Shown here piece after piece: positions 18,988-27,864 of a DNA stretch of 64,000 nucleotides. Made by a program: the position numbers and the translations under genes. Source of the stretch: Alloalcanivorax marinus. Its GTDB lineage: Bacteria; Pseudomonadota; Gammaproteobacteria; Pseudomonadales; Alcanivoracaceae. The stretch lies in NCBI RefSeq assembly GCF_016785095.1, contig NZ_JAEKJB010000004.1:1-64000 (forward strand), in the 5' to 3' direction. Within the stretch, counting starts at the first letter, position 1, and each line of letters opens with the position of its first letter. The notes under the pieces were generated by a model. The model worked only from the letters and a program-made list of their open reading frames with translations, searched no databases and was not told the origin of the DNA.

Positions 18988-19896
18988 TTACGTTTGGCCC
19001 GGGGTGCGCGCCCGCCTCTCGCGGGCTTCGTCGCACAGAGTGGGAAAGTCCGTGCCCCGCTCCGCCAACCAGCGCCGCAGGTCGATCTGCTTGAGGCCGA
19101 AGGCCCGGGCGCAGCGAGACAAGCGCAACTCTTCGCTGCCCAGGTGCGCTTCCACCCAATGCTGCAGCCGCAGCAGGAATTGCTGATCGTCCAGGTTCTC
19201 CAGATCGTCTTCCAGCGGCGGAAGCAGGCGCGCCACCAGGCCCGGGTTGGCATTCAGCGAGCGCCGCTCCAGCAGCGAGCTGGCGAAACCCAGGCTGTCA
19301 TGGGGGCGGCCGAAGGCCGGGTCCAGCCCCAGCAGGCGGCGATATTCCGGAGTACGCCCTGGGCAACCGTGGCGAAACGTCACCGCCGTGGGCTTGAAAG
19401 CGTCGTCGGTGAACAACGCGAACAACTTGGTCAGCAACACGGCCAGGCACTCGGCCTGCTGGCGCAGGGGGCCGAAGCCCGGGTAGTTGATGTCGTAGAT
19501 CAGCCGGGAGGTCTCGCCCCGGCGCTCCAGAGCGGCCTGGAAACCGCCGGAAAGGAGCCTCTGAAAGCGCAGAAAATGCGCCAGTGCGTCCTCGAAACTG
19601 TCACTGGCGTACATGATCAGCAGAATGTCGTCCAGCAGTCGTGGCCGCACCGCCTCCGCGATATGCAGGCCGATACAGTCATCCCCGGAGCGCTCGGCGA
19701 TGCCACTCCAGAACAGCGGTGCCTCCAGATGCGGGTCGCAATAGGCGGGGTGGCCACCGGGCAGCGTTTCGTAGGCAAGGCGGGCACCGTCGTGCCCGAG
19801 CCGCCCCAACCCTTCCATCACCAGACGGCGCATGGTGCGGTTGGGGGCCAGCGATGCCCTGCCGTCTGTCCGTGGCGAGGCGTCGTGGTGTTCCAT
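18988..19896 (-). CDS. AraC-family regulator with only one HTH (C-terminally truncated)
   Basis: A 302-residue protein with the Arabinose_bd-type N-terminal effector domain of OruR/ArgR-like AraC regulators (GLHIAEAVRP, LLSGGFQAALERRGETSRL, VTFRHGCPG). A first HTH follows at about residues 255-290 (LRLSRCARAFGLKQIDLRRWLAERGTDFPTLCDEARE). The protein stops about ten residues later. The second HTH and the GFSEPSAFSRAFKRW-type stretch that normally end the family (around 330-350 residues) are missing, and no other frame downstream encodes them. The ribosome site GGGAG precedes the ATG. It is divergent from nfeD with 119 bases between. It may be non-functional or act without the usual two-site DNA contact. 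Confidence 0.75.
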   Translation of the reverse strand: MEHHDASPRTDGRASLAPNRTMRRLVMEGLGRLGHDGARLAYETLPGGHPAYCDPHLEAPLFWSGIAERSGDDCIGLHIAEAVRPRLLDDILLIMYASDSFEDALAHFLRFQRLLSGGFQAALERRGETSRLIYDINYPGFGPLRQQAECLAVLLTKLFALFTDDAFKPTAVTFRHGCPGRTPEYRRLLGLDPAFGRPHDSLGFASSLLERRSLNANPGLVARLLPPLEDDLENLDDQQFLLRLQHWVEAHLGSEELRLSRCARAFGLKQIDLRRWLAERGTDFPTLCDEARERRARTPGQT

Positions 19897-20015
19897 TCGT
19901 CTTTCTCCCTGTTATCGGCGGAACGCTAGCGGTCGAGCGGGCCGGGGTCAACGGAAGATTGCCCGGCGGGCCTGGAGTGCGGTTTCATGGGGGTGCGGAT
20001 CACCAGGAGGTGGCA

Positions 20016-21383
20016 ATGAGGCGATGGCAGGAAGGCACCCGCCGGCTGGCCCTGATGACGCTGCTGCTCGGCGCCCTGGCCCCGGCGTTCGCCACGGCGG
20101 CGCCCACGGTGCGGGTGCTGGATCTGAAGGGCGCCATCGGGCCCGCGGTCAGCGACGGTTTCGTGCGCGCCCTGGCGCGCGCCAACGAGGACCGGGTGGC
20201 GCTGTTCGTGCTGCGCCTGGACACGCCGGGCGGCCTGGACGCCGCCATGCGCGACATGATCCACGCCCTGCTCGATTCCCGGGTGCCGGTGGCGGTCTAC
20301 GTGGCGCCGTCCGGAAGCCGCGCGGCCAGCGCCGGCACCTACCTGCTCTACGCCGCCCATGTGGCGGCCATGGCGCCGGCCACCAATCTGGGCGCGGCCA
20401 CCCCGGTGCAAATCGGCGGCGACTCGCCGCTCCCCGGCGGCGCCGACCCGCCGGACTCCGATCCCGAAACCTCCTCGGGCGCCCCGCCGGACAGCGGCTC
20501 GGCCCTGCGCCACAAACAGATCAACGACGCCGTGGCCTACATCCGCGCGCTGGCGGAGCTGCGCGGGCGCAACGCGGACTGGGCGGAACAGGCGGTGCGC
20601 CAGGCGCGAAGCCTGCCCGCCGGGGAGGCCCTGGAACGCAACGTCATCGATCTGATGGCCACCGACCTGGACGACCTGCTGGCCCGGTTGGACGGCCGCC
20701 AGGTCACCGTGGACGGCGACACCGTGACCCTGGAGCTGGCCGGCGCCACGGTGGAAACCGTGGAGCAGGACTGGCGCACCGCCTTCCTGGCGGTGATCAC
20801 CGACCCCAGCATCGCCTACATCCTGATGCTGGTGGGCCTCTACGGCCTGGTACTGGAATTCTCCAGCCCCGGCGTCGGCGTGCCCGGCGTGCTGGGCGCC
20901 ATCTGCCTGCTGCTGGCGCTATACGCGCTGCAGATGCTGCCGGTGAGCTACGTGGGCCTGGGGCTGATCGTGCTGGGCGTGGCGCTGATGGTGGCGGAGG
21001 CCCTGTCGCCCTCCTTCGGCGTGCTCGGCGCCGGCGGGCTGGCCGCCCTGCTGATCGGCTCGGTGATGCTGATGGACACGGACCTGCCCGCTTTCCAGAT
21101 CGCGCTGCCGGTGATCGCCGCGGTGGGCGCCGGCGGCGCCTTGCTGCTGGGCGTGGCGGTGCGACTGGCGGTGAAGGCGCACCGCCACCCGGTGGTGAGC
21201 GGCGCCGACACCCTGATCGGCACCCGGGCCGTGGCCCTGGAGGATTTTCAGGAACAAGGCCAGGTGCGCGCCGCCGGTGAGGTGTGGCGCGCCCGCGCCG
21301 CCCGGCCGGTGCGCCGGGGCCAGGTACTGCTGGTGCGTGGCCGGGACGGACTTACCCTCGACGTGGAGGAGGACTCCCCATGA
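20016..21383 (+). CDS. NfeD-family membrane serine protease (ClpP-class, long form)
   Basis: A 455-residue protein. A signal peptide ([18 protein letters not shown]) is followed by a ClpP/SppA-like protease domain with [14 protein letters not shown] (substrate-binding loop) and [23 protein letters not shown], where Ser of SAGTY is the expected nucleophile. [18 protein letters not shown] carries the lysine-equivalent region. Several membrane helices (about residues 270-390) and a C-terminal OB-fold NfeD domain ([12 protein letters not shown]...) follow. Long-form NfeD proteins cleave the C-terminus of partner stomatins. The start ATG 20016 has AGGAGG five bases upstream. Its stop overlaps the slipin start (ATGA). 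Confidence 0.9.
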   Translation: MRRWQEGTRRLALMTLLLGALAPAFATAAPTVRVLDLKGAIGPAVSDGFVRALARANEDRVALFVLRLDTPGGLDAAMRDMIHALLDSRVPVAVYVAPSGSRAASAGTYLLYAAHVAAMAPATNLGAATPVQIGGDSPLPGGADPPDSDPETSSGAPPDSGSALRHKQINDAVAYIRALAELRGRNADWAEQAVRQARSLPAGEALERNVIDLMATDLDDLLARLDGRQVTVDGDTVTLELAGATVETVEQDWRTAFLAVITDPSIAYILMLVGLYGLVLEFSSPGVGVPGVLGAICLLLALYALQMLPVSYVGLGLIVLGVALMVAEALSPSFGVLGAGGLAALLIGSVMLMDTDLPAFQIALPVIAAVGAGGALLLGVAVRLAVKAHRHPVVSGADTLIGTRAVALEDFQEQGQVRAAGEVWRARAARPVRRGQVLLVRGRDGLTLDVEEDSP

Positions 21384-22132
21384 TGTTCAGCTACTTCTGG
21401 ATCGCGTTCGCGATCCTGGTGATCGGTTTCGTGTTCAGCATGTTCCGCATCCTGCGCGAGTACGAGCGCGGGGTGATTTTCATGCTCGGCCGCTACTACA
21501 AGGTGAAAGGGCCCGGGCTGATCCTGGTGGTCCCGGTGATCCAGCAGATGGTGAAGGTGGACCTGCGCGTGCGGGTACTGGACGTGCCCAGCCAGGACGT
21601 GATTTCCCGGGACAATGTGTCGGTGAAGGTGAACGCGGTGCTCTATTTCCGGGTGGTGGATTCCGAGCGCGCGGTGATCAACGTGGAGGACTTCTACGCC
21701 GCCACCAGCCAGCTCTCCCAGACCACCCTGCGGTCGGTGCTCGGCAAGCACGAGCTGGATGAGATGCTGGCCTCCCGGGACGAGCTGAACCAGGACATCC
21801 AGGCGATTCTCGACGAGCAGACCGACCCCTGGGGCATCAAGGTCACCAATGTGGAGATCAAGCACGTGGACCTGGACGAGGACATGGTGCGGGTGATCGC
21901 CCGGCAGGCGGAGGCGGAGCGCATCCGGCGCGCCAAGGTGATCCACGCCAACGGCGAGAAGGAGGCCTCCGAGGTGCTGCTGGATGCCGCCCGCACCCTG
22001 GCCTCCCAGCCCCAGGCGTTGCAGCTGCGTTACCTGCAGACGCTCACCGAGGTGGCCAACGAGCGCTCCAGCACCATCGTCTTCCCGTTGCCCATGGACA
22101 TGATCGAAAGTTTTATGAACCGGGATAAATGA
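21380..22132 (+). CDS. Slipin / stomatin-like SPFH (band 7) protein
   Basis: A 250-residue membrane-associated SPFH protein with one N-terminal helix (residues 4-22). The stomatin core includes [49 protein letters not shown], and [23 protein letters not shown]. The C-terminal part is helical, with [17 protein letters not shown] as in prokaryotic stomatins. It oligomerises at the membrane and is the usual partner and substrate of the upstream NfeD protease. The ATG lies within the nfeD stop, so the pair is translationally coupled. The 60 bases after it hold no recognisable terminator. Confidence 0.93.
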   Translation: MMFSYFWIAFAILVIGFVFSMFRILREYERGVIFMLGRYYKVKGPGLILVVPVIQQMVKVDLRVRVLDVPSQDVISRDNVSVKVNAVLYFRVVDSERAVINVEDFYAATSQLSQTTLRSVLGKHELDEMLASRDELNQDIQAILDEQTDPWGIKVTNVEIKHVDLDEDMVRVIARQAEAERIRRAKVIHANGEKEASEVLLDAARTLASQPQALQLRYLQTLTEVANERSSTIVFPLPMDMIESFMNRDK

Positions 22133-22225
22133 TTCCCGTGGGGAATATCATAAAGTCGCCGTTTTCATTGGATTTCGGCGCCGCCGGCGTGGACCATGGG
22201 CGCCCCTCTGGACGGGAGTCTCCCC

Positions 22226-23128
22226 ATGTCGCGCCGCTTCTGGCAGTCCGGCCTGGCGCTGGTGGCCGTCGCCACCTTCGCCATGGCCTTCAAGGGCATT
22301 TTCGCCCGCCTGGTCTACCAGCACGGCGTGTCCGTGGACGCCCTGCTGATCTGGCGCTTCCTGCTCGCCGTGCCGCTGTTCTGGCTGGGCGCCCTGTGGA
22401 TCAACCGGGGGCGGCCCAAGGAGCGGCTCAGCCGCCGGCAGTGGGGGCTGTGCGCGGTCAGCGGGCTGTTGTTCTTCTTCTCCACCTGGTGCGACTTCAA
22501 CGCCATCCATGAACTGGGCGCCAGCCTGTCGCGGATGCTGCTGTACCTGTTTCCGGCGCTGATCATGCTGATCGAGGCGGTGCGCTTGCGGCGCCTGCCC
22601 GCCCCGCTCCACCTGCTGGTGTTCGCCGGCGCCTGGACCGGCATCGCCCTGCTGCTGCTGCCGGGCTGGCAGATCGGGCGGGTGACCCTGGCCGGCACCC
22701 TGTACGGCCTGGGCGCGGCGGCCTGCTACGCCAGCTTCCTGACGCTCAGCCAGGGATTGATGAAACCGCTCGGCTCGGTGCGATTCAACCAGGTGTCCAA
22801 CAGCTTCACCCTGGTGTTCATGACGGTGGGGCTGCTGCCGGGCATTCCGGCCTCGGAACTGGCGTTGAGCGCCCCGGCCCTGGGCTGGATGGTGGTGCTG
22901 GTGGTGCTGTCCACGGTGCTGCCCTTCTTCTTGCTGTTCGAGGGCTTCCACCGCGCCAACGCCTCGGAGGCGGCGGTGGTGGCCATGTTCGGGCCGGTGG
23001 TCACGGTCACCGCCGCCCTGGCCCTGTTCCCGGACGAGCACTTGGGGCCGGTCCAGTGGCTGGGTCTGGTGGTGGTGCTGGCCAGCATCGGCGCCCTCAA
23101 GTTGGTGAAGACGCCGGCGCGACGCTGA
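22226..23128 (+). CDS. EamA/DMT-superfamily permease
   Basis: A 300-residue inner-membrane protein with ten predicted helices in two EamA repeats (about residues 10-140 and 150-295). The RLVYQHGVSVDALLIWRFLLAVPLFW and ANASEAAVVAMFGPVVTVTAALALF segments sit in the usual places. Members export metabolites or amino acids. No substrate can be read here. ATG 22226 is preferred to 22196 because GGGAG precedes it. It follows the nfeD-slipin pair by 93 bases on the same strand and ends four bases from a convergent gene. Confidence 0.85.
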   Translation: MSRRFWQSGLALVAVATFAMAFKGIFARLVYQHGVSVDALLIWRFLLAVPLFWLGALWINRGRPKERLSRRQWGLCAVSGLLFFFSTWCDFNAIHELGASLSRMLLYLFPALIMLIEAVRLRRLPAPLHLLVFAGAWTGIALLLLPGWQIGRVTLAGTLYGLGAAACYASFLTLSQGLMKPLGSVRFNQVSNSFTLVFMTVGLLPGIPASELALSAPALGWMVVLVVLSTVLPFFLLFEGFHRANASEAAVVAMFGPVVTVTAALALFPDEHLGPVQWLGLVVVLASIGALKLVKTPARR

Positions 23129-23132
23129 ACCG

Positions 23133-23837
23133 TCAGAATTCCGTTTCCAGGGACCAGCGATACACCACCTCGTCGGCGCCGCCGGACAGGCCGAAGATGG
23201 CGCCGGCTTCCCATTCCAGCTCGTGGCCGCCGAGCTCGAATTCGCCCAGCAGCACCGGGCCCGCGCCATGATTGCCGCTTTCGCCGTAGTACTCCAAGGC
23301 CGGCGCCAGCTCATCGTCGGCCAACCAGGCCAGTTGGGCCGCGCCGGAGTATTCGATGTCGCTTTCCTCGGCGTCGGCGCCGTCCTGCTTCTCGGCGAAG
23401 GCGTTTAATCGCAGGCGCAGGTTCGATGGCAGCCGCTGCTCATAGAGCGGGCCGAGCTTGTACTCCCAAACGTCGTCCTCGCGCTCCTTTTCCACTTCGC
23501 CGAGCAGCGCCAGGGCCCGGTCCGGGTTCTGAAACAGGTTGAAGCGGGCCTCCAGTTCGTAGGCTTCCAGCTCCAGGGATTCGCCGGGTGGTTTTTCGGT
23601 TTTCAGATAGGCTTCCAGGGCGAAACGGTCGCTAAAAGCGTGGCCCAGGGAAAATTTCTCCAGCCAGCGACCGTCTTCCGCCTGGTCGCCATCATCCAGG
23701 TAGGTGCCCCGGGTTTCCAGTTCCCAGTCGCCGGCATGGATGCGCGGCGAATAGACCTTGTCCACGTCGGCCAGGGTCAGGGCGGGCAGGCTGACGCAAA
23801 ACGTAAGCGCCATCAGGCGCGGCAGGCGTTGATTCAT
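23133..23837 (-). CDS. Predicted secreted/outer-membrane protein of unknown function
   Basis: A 234-residue protein with a signal peptide (LMALTFCVSLPALTLA). The mature part is acidic, with beta-barrel-like alternation (SPRIHAGDWELETRGTYL, LELEAYELEARFNLF, HELEWEAGAIFGLSGGADEVVYRWSLETEF). The C-terminal Phe is typical of outer-membrane barrels. No family is recognised. ATG 23837 is the start that gives a proper signal peptide. It stands alone, convergent with the DMT permease. Confidence 0.6.
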   Translation of the reverse strand: MNQRLPRLMALTFCVSLPALTLADVDKVYSPRIHAGDWELETRGTYLDDGDQAEDGRWLEKFSLGHAFSDRFALEAYLKTEKPPGESLELEAYELEARFNLFQNPDRALALLGEVEKEREDDVWEYKLGPLYEQRLPSNLRLRLNAFAEKQDGADAEESDIEYSGAAQLAWLADDELAPALEYYGESGNHGAGPVLLGEFELGGHELEWEAGAIFGLSGGADEVVYRWSLETEF

Positions 23838-23963
23838 TCCGGGGCCTTGTTGATGCATGAGACCCGGCAAGGGTAGCGCGGCGGTTGGAGGGTTGGCTTA
23901 AGGAAAGCTTAAGGAGGGATCGCGGCCGATGCGGCCCGCCGCCCGGGCCGCTCCCACCGCGCT

Positions 23964-25142
23964 TTATTTGCTCAGGTATTTCATGGCCCGCTCGATGCCT
24001 TCGAGGGTAAGCGGGTACATGTGGTTGTCGGTGAGCTGTTTGATCCACTGGGTGGAGGTGGTCATCTGCCAGGCCCGTTCCGGTTCCGGGTTCAGCCAGA
24101 TCACCTTCTCGTAGGTTTCCATGAGACGCTGGAACCAGACCGCGCCGGGCTCGTCGTTCCAGTGCTCCACGGAGCCGCCCACGGAATTCACCTCATAGGG
24201 GCTCATGGCGGCGTCGCCGATGAAGATCACCTTGTAGTCGCTGCCGTACTTGTGCAGTACGTCCCAGGTGGAGACCTTTTCGTCCCAGCGGCGGCGGTTG
24301 TCCTTCCACACGTATTCGTAGATGAAGTTGTGGAAATAGAAATACTCCATGTGCTTGAACTCCAGCCGGGCGGCGGAGAACAGCTCCTCGCACATCTTGA
24401 TGTACGGGTCCATGGAGCCGCCGATGTCGAAGAACAGCAGCACCTTGACCCGGTTTTCCTGCTCCGGGCGCATCTTGATGTCGAGCAGGCCGGCGTTGCG
24501 GGCGGTGGACTTGATGGTGTCGTCCATGTCCAGCTCGTCCTCGCGGCCGGTACGGGCGAACTTGCGCAGCCGGCGCAGGGCCAGCTTGATGTTGCGGATG
24601 CCCAGCTCCACGGAATCGTCCAGGTTGCGGAATTCCCGCTTCTCCCAGACCTTCACCGCGCTCTTGTTGCGCGACGGCCCCACCATGCGGATGCCTTCCG
24701 GATTTTCACCGTAGCCACCGAACGGGCTGGTGCCGCCGGTGCCGATCCATTTATTGCCGCCCTGGTGGCGTTTTTCCTGCTCTTCGAGGCGCTTGCGGAG
24801 TTCATCGAGAATCTTCTCCAGGCTGCCCAGACCCTGCAGCTGTTCCCGTTCCTCCGGGGACAGGGTCTTCTCGAGCTGCTTGCGCAGCCACTCTTCGGGG
24901 ATGGTCTGGCTGAGCCAGTCCGGCTCGATGCTCTCCAGCCCCTCGAAGTAATGGGCGAAGGCGCGATCGAAACGGTCATAGTACTTCTCGTCCTTGACCA
25001 TCACCGCCCGGGACAGCATGTAGAAGTCCTCGATGGAGCCGAACGCCACGTGGTGCTTGAGCGCGTCGAACAGGTCCAGCAGCTCGCGCAGGCTCACCGG
25101 CACCCGGTGGGCGCGCAGGTCCTCGAAAAAACCGATCAGCAT
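23964..25142 (-). CDS. VWA-domain protein, CoxE-like, partner of MoxR ATPase
   Basis: A 392-residue cytoplasmic protein. The N-terminal part (IGFFEDLRAHRVPVSLRELLDLFDAL) is typical of CoxE-like VWA proteins. A charged coiled-coil stretch lies at residues 90-130. The VWA domain begins near residue 230 with KVLLFFDIGGSMDPY, which carries the MIDAS motif in the DxGxS form usual for this group. Together with the upstream MoxR AAA+ ATPase it probably forms a chaperone pair for metal-centre insertion or complex assembly. The client is unknown. A REP hairpin separates the two genes. Confidence 0.9.
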   Translation of the reverse strand: MLIGFFEDLRAHRVPVSLRELLDLFDALKHHVAFGSIEDFYMLSRAVMVKDEKYYDRFDRAFAHYFEGLESIEPDWLSQTIPEEWLRKQLEKTLSPEEREQLQGLGSLEKILDELRKRLEEQEKRHQGGNKWIGTGGTSPFGGYGENPEGIRMVGPSRNKSAVKVWEKREFRNLDDSVELGIRNIKLALRRLRKFARTGREDELDMDDTIKSTARNAGLLDIKMRPEQENRVKVLLFFDIGGSMDPYIKMCEELFSAARLEFKHMEYFYFHNFIYEYVWKDNRRRWDEKVSTWDVLHKYGSDYKVIFIGDAAMSPYEVNSVGGSVEHWNDEPGAVWFQRLMETYEKVIWLNPEPERAWQMTTSTQWIKQLTDNHMYPLTLEGIERAMKYLSK

Positions 25143-25170
25143 GGAAGGTGCCTCCCCAATCCTCGGTGCG

Positions 25171-25228
25171 GATCGCGGCTGAAGCCGCTCCTACAACGTG
25201 CACCGTAGGAGCGGCTTCAGCCGCGATC
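25171..25228. repeat. REP-type palindrome, copy 1
   Basis: Perfect 24-bp inverted repeat at 25171-25194 and 25205-25228 with a ten-base loop. The arm core is GGAGCGGCTTCAGCCGCGAT. It sits between moxR and the VWA gene, inside their presumed operon, where it could form a hairpin in the message. Confidence 0.95.
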
Positions 25229-25233
25229 ACCGC

Positions 25234-26076
25234 TCAGCGTTCGCGGCGGTTCATGAAGGCCAGCCGTTCGAGCAGTTGCACGTCGGCTTCGTTCTTGACC
25301 AGCGCCCCGTACAGCGGCGGTACCGCGCTTTTGGTGTCGCGGTTGCGCAGGATGTCCTCGGGGATGTCGTCGGCCATCAGCAGCTTGAGCCAGTCGATCA
25401 GCTCGCTGGTGGAGGGCTTCTTCTTCATGCCCGGCACCTTGCGCAGGTCGAAGAACAGCTCCAGCGCTTCGGTGACCAGCTCCTTCTTGATCTCCGGGAA
25501 GTGCACATCAACGATCGACTGCATGGTCTTGGCGTCGGGGAAGTTGATGTAGTGGAAGAAGCAGCGGCGCAGGAAGGCGTCGGGCAGCTCCTTCTCATTG
25601 TTGGAGGTGATGATCACGATCGGGCGCTTCTCGGCGCGCACGGTTTCGCCGGTTTCGTAGACGAAGAACTCCATGCGGTCCAATTCCTGAAGCAGATCGT
25701 TGGGGAACTCAATGTCCGCCTTGTCGATCTCGTCGATCAGCAACACCACCTGCTCGTCGGCGGCGAACGCCTCCCACAGCTTGCCCTTCTTGATGTAGTT
25801 GGACACGTCCTCGACGCCTTCGGCGCCGAGCTGGGAGTCGCGCAGCCGGGACACCGCGTCGTACTCATAGAGGCCTTGCTGGGCCTTGGTGGTGGACTTG
25901 ATGTGCCAGGCCAGCAACGGCTTGCCGAGCGCTTCGGCCACCTGCTCGGCGAGCAGGGTCTTGCCGGTGCCGGGCTCACCCTTGATCAGCAGCGGGCGCT
26001 GCAGAGCGATGGCCGCGTTGACGGCCATTTTCAGATCTTCCGTGGCAACGTACTTTTCGGTGCCCTGAAACTGCAT
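25234..26076 (-). CDS. MoxR-family AAA+ ATPase
   Basis: A 280-residue ATPase with Walker A GEPGTGKTLLAE near residue 35, Walker B VVLLIDEIDKAD near residue 110, sensor 1 IIITSNNEKELPDAFLRRCFFHY, and the arginine-finger region. The start ATG 26076 gives MQFQGTEKYVATEDLK, the usual N-terminus, and has GGAGA upstream. The 42 further in-frame residues upstream are not family-like. It is first gene of the pair with the VWA protein. Such pairs remodel or mature protein complexes, and the target here is not apparent. Confidence 0.93.
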   Translation of the reverse strand: MQFQGTEKYVATEDLKMAVNAAIALQRPLLIKGEPGTGKTLLAEQVAEALGKPLLAWHIKSTTKAQQGLYEYDAVSRLRDSQLGAEGVEDVSNYIKKGKLWEAFAADEQVVLLIDEIDKADIEFPNDLLQELDRMEFFVYETGETVRAEKRPIVIITSNNEKELPDAFLRRCFFHYINFPDAKTMQSIVDVHFPEIKKELVTEALELFFDLRKVPGMKKKPSTSELIDWLKLLMADDIPEDILRNRDTKSAVPPLYGALVKNEADVQLLERLAFMNRRER

Positions 26077-26200
26077 GCGGGTTCTCCACATCATCGAGAA
26101 TAACGCTGCGCACTCTAGCAACCCCCGGGCCCGGGGCAAAGGGCCGGAACCGCCACGGAGCGGGAGGATTACGTCAGTGGCTGTGCCATAATCGCCGCCC

Positions 26201-26917
26201 ATGAACCTGTTCCTGCTGCACCCCGACCAACGCCTGGAAGGCGATCTATGGCGGCTCGACGAGCGTCAGAGCGCCCATGCGCGCACCGTGCTCAAGCTCG
26301 CCGAGGGCGACCGCTGTCGCGCCGGCGTGCTCAACGACGGCCTTGGCGAGGCGCGGATAGAATCCATGAAAAACAATGAGATAACACTATCTTTTAAAGT
26401 GGATTCAAAGCCGCCGGCGCCGCTGCCGCTGAATCTGGTACTGGCCCTGCCCCGCCCCAAGATGCTCAAACGCCTGCTGATCGACGCCGCCAGCCTGGGC
26501 ATCAAGCGCATCGTGCTGATCAACGCCTGGAAGGTGGACAAGAGCTATTGGCGCACCCCCAACCTGAAGGCCGGGTTGCTGCGGGAAAAACTGCTCCTGG
26601 GTCTGGAGCAGGCCGGCGACACGGTGCTGCCGGAGCTGATCCAGGCGCCACGCTTCCGGCCGTTCGTGGAGGATGAACTGGATGGCTGGGCGGGTCCCGG
26701 GGCGCGTTACCTCGCCCACCCCGGCGACCACCCCGCCCTGCCCCACGAGCAGGCCGGGCCGGCCACCCTGGCGATCGGGCCGGAAGGGGGCTGGACACCG
26801 TTCGAGGTGGAGTTGCTGCAGGAACACGGCTTCCGGGCGCACCGCTTCGGCACCCGCATTCTGCGGGTGGAGACGGCTTTGCCGGCGTTGGTGGGGGCTT
26901 TGATGCGGTTGCCGTAG
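26201..26917 (+). CDS. rsmE: 16S rRNA (uracil-1498-N3)-methyltransferase RsmE
   Basis: A 238-residue SPOUT methyltransferase. The N-terminal PUA-like domain (HARTVLKLAEGDRCRAGVLNDG) is followed by the knotted domain with LALPRPKMLKRLLIDAASLGI, the SAM-binding AIGPEGGWTPFEVELL, and TRILRVETALPALVGAL at the C-terminus. These are diagnostic of RsmE, which methylates U1498 of 16S rRNA. It is a single gene, divergent from moxR. The DNA around 26365-26400 is noticeably AT-richer than the rest of the gene. A diverged REP element follows the stop. Confidence 0.95.
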   Translation: MNLFLLHPDQRLEGDLWRLDERQSAHARTVLKLAEGDRCRAGVLNDGLGEARIESMKNNEITLSFKVDSKPPAPLPLNLVLALPRPKMLKRLLIDAASLGIKRIVLINAWKVDKSYWRTPNLKAGLLREKLLLGLEQAGDTVLPELIQAPRFRPFVEDELDGWAGPGARYLAHPGDHPALPHEQAGPATLAIGPEGGWTPFEVELLQEHGFRAHRFGTRILRVETALPALVGALMRLP

Positions 26918-26930
26918 GGCGTGGCGGGTT

Positions 26931-27009
26931 ATCGCGACTGAAGCGGAACGCCGCCCGGTCGCTCCTACGGGGACGTACGACCCGCCGTAGGAGCGACTTC
27001 AGTCGCGAT
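26931..27009. repeat. REP-type palindrome, copy 2 (diverged, with insertion in the left arm)
   Basis: The right arm GTAGGAGCGACTTCAGTCGC lies at 26986-27005. The left arm is split, with ATCGCGACTGAAG at 26931-26943 and CGCTCCTACGG at 26960-26970, separated by 16 bases. Both arms share the same GGC-to-GAC variant, so they have stayed complementary. It lies between the convergent rsmE and rluB genes. Confidence 0.85.
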
Positions 27010-27024
27010 GGCTTGCTAAATGCC

Positions 27025-27864
27025 TTAGCGGCGGTAGGGGTTACGGCGCGGCTTGCGCGGTGGCTTGTTGCCGCGCTGATGACGCAGTCGGGCACGGCCG
27101 TACAGGCCAGTGTATTTCTTGCCCTTGAGATCGACCCGGTCGGTGAGCGGCTGGATCTCCTCGGCGGTCAGTTCCTTCCAGCGCCCCATGCGCAGATCGG
27201 AAGGCAGTGTCAGGTCGCCGAAACGGATGCGGATCAGCCGCGCCACTTCCAGGTCCTGGGACTGGAACAGGCGGCGCACTTCCCGGTATTTGCCACCGGT
27301 GAGACTGACCTTGTACCAGTGGTTGGCACCCTCTTCCGCTCCGCCGGCGTCCTCGATGCTCTCGAAGCTGGACACGCCGTCCTCGAGCAGCACCCCGTCC
27401 AGCATCGCCTGGCGCTTGGCGTCGGTGAGTTCGCCGTGCACCCGCACCGCGTATTCACGCACGAAGCCGTTGGACGGGTGCATCAGCCGATGCGCCAGTT
27501 CCCCGTCGGTGGTGAACAGCATCAGGCCGGTGGTGTTGATGTCCAGGCGGCCGACCTGCACCCAGCGCAGGCCCTGCAGCCGGGGGAGGTTGTCGAACAC
27601 TGTGGGGCGGCCCTGCGGGTCGTTCCGCGAGCACACCTCACCGGCGGGCTTGTGATAAATGATCACGCGCCGAATTACGTCTTCTTCCGCCTTCACTGGA
27701 ATGATCCTGCCGTCCACTCTGATTGTGTCTTCCGGCTCCACCCGGTCGCCCAGGGTCGCCACCTGGCCGTTCACCGAGACGCGCCCATCGGCGATCCATG
27801 TCTCCAGTTCACGGCGTGATCCCAGCCCGGTGCGGGCCAGGACTTTCTGCAATTTCTCACTCAT
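27025..27864 (-). CDS. rluB: 23S rRNA pseudouridine(2605) synthase RluB
   Basis: A 279-residue RsuA/RluB-family synthase. An N-terminal S4 domain (EKLQKVLARTGLGSRRELETWIADGRVSVNG) is followed by the catalytic domain with VGRLDINTTGLMLFTTDGEL, containing the catalytic Asp, then GKYREVRRLFQSQDLEVARLIRIRFG. The C-terminal tail is basic (RHQRGNKPPRKPRRNPYRR), as in RluB. Its ATG overlaps the scpB stop (ATGA). The trpS-scpA-scpB-rluB order is standard in related gammaproteobacteria. Confidence 0.93.
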   Translation of the reverse strand: MSEKLQKVLARTGLGSRRELETWIADGRVSVNGQVATLGDRVEPEDTIRVDGRIIPVKAEEDVIRRVIIYHKPAGEVCSRNDPQGRPTVFDNLPRLQGLRWVQVGRLDINTTGLMLFTTDGELAHRLMHPSNGFVREYAVRVHGELTDAKRQAMLDGVLLEDGVSSFESIEDAGGAEEGANHWYKVSLTGGKYREVRRLFQSQDLEVARLIRIRFGDLTLPSDLRMGRWKELTAEEIQPLTDRVDLKGKKYTGLYGRARLRHQRGNKPPRKPRRNPYRR

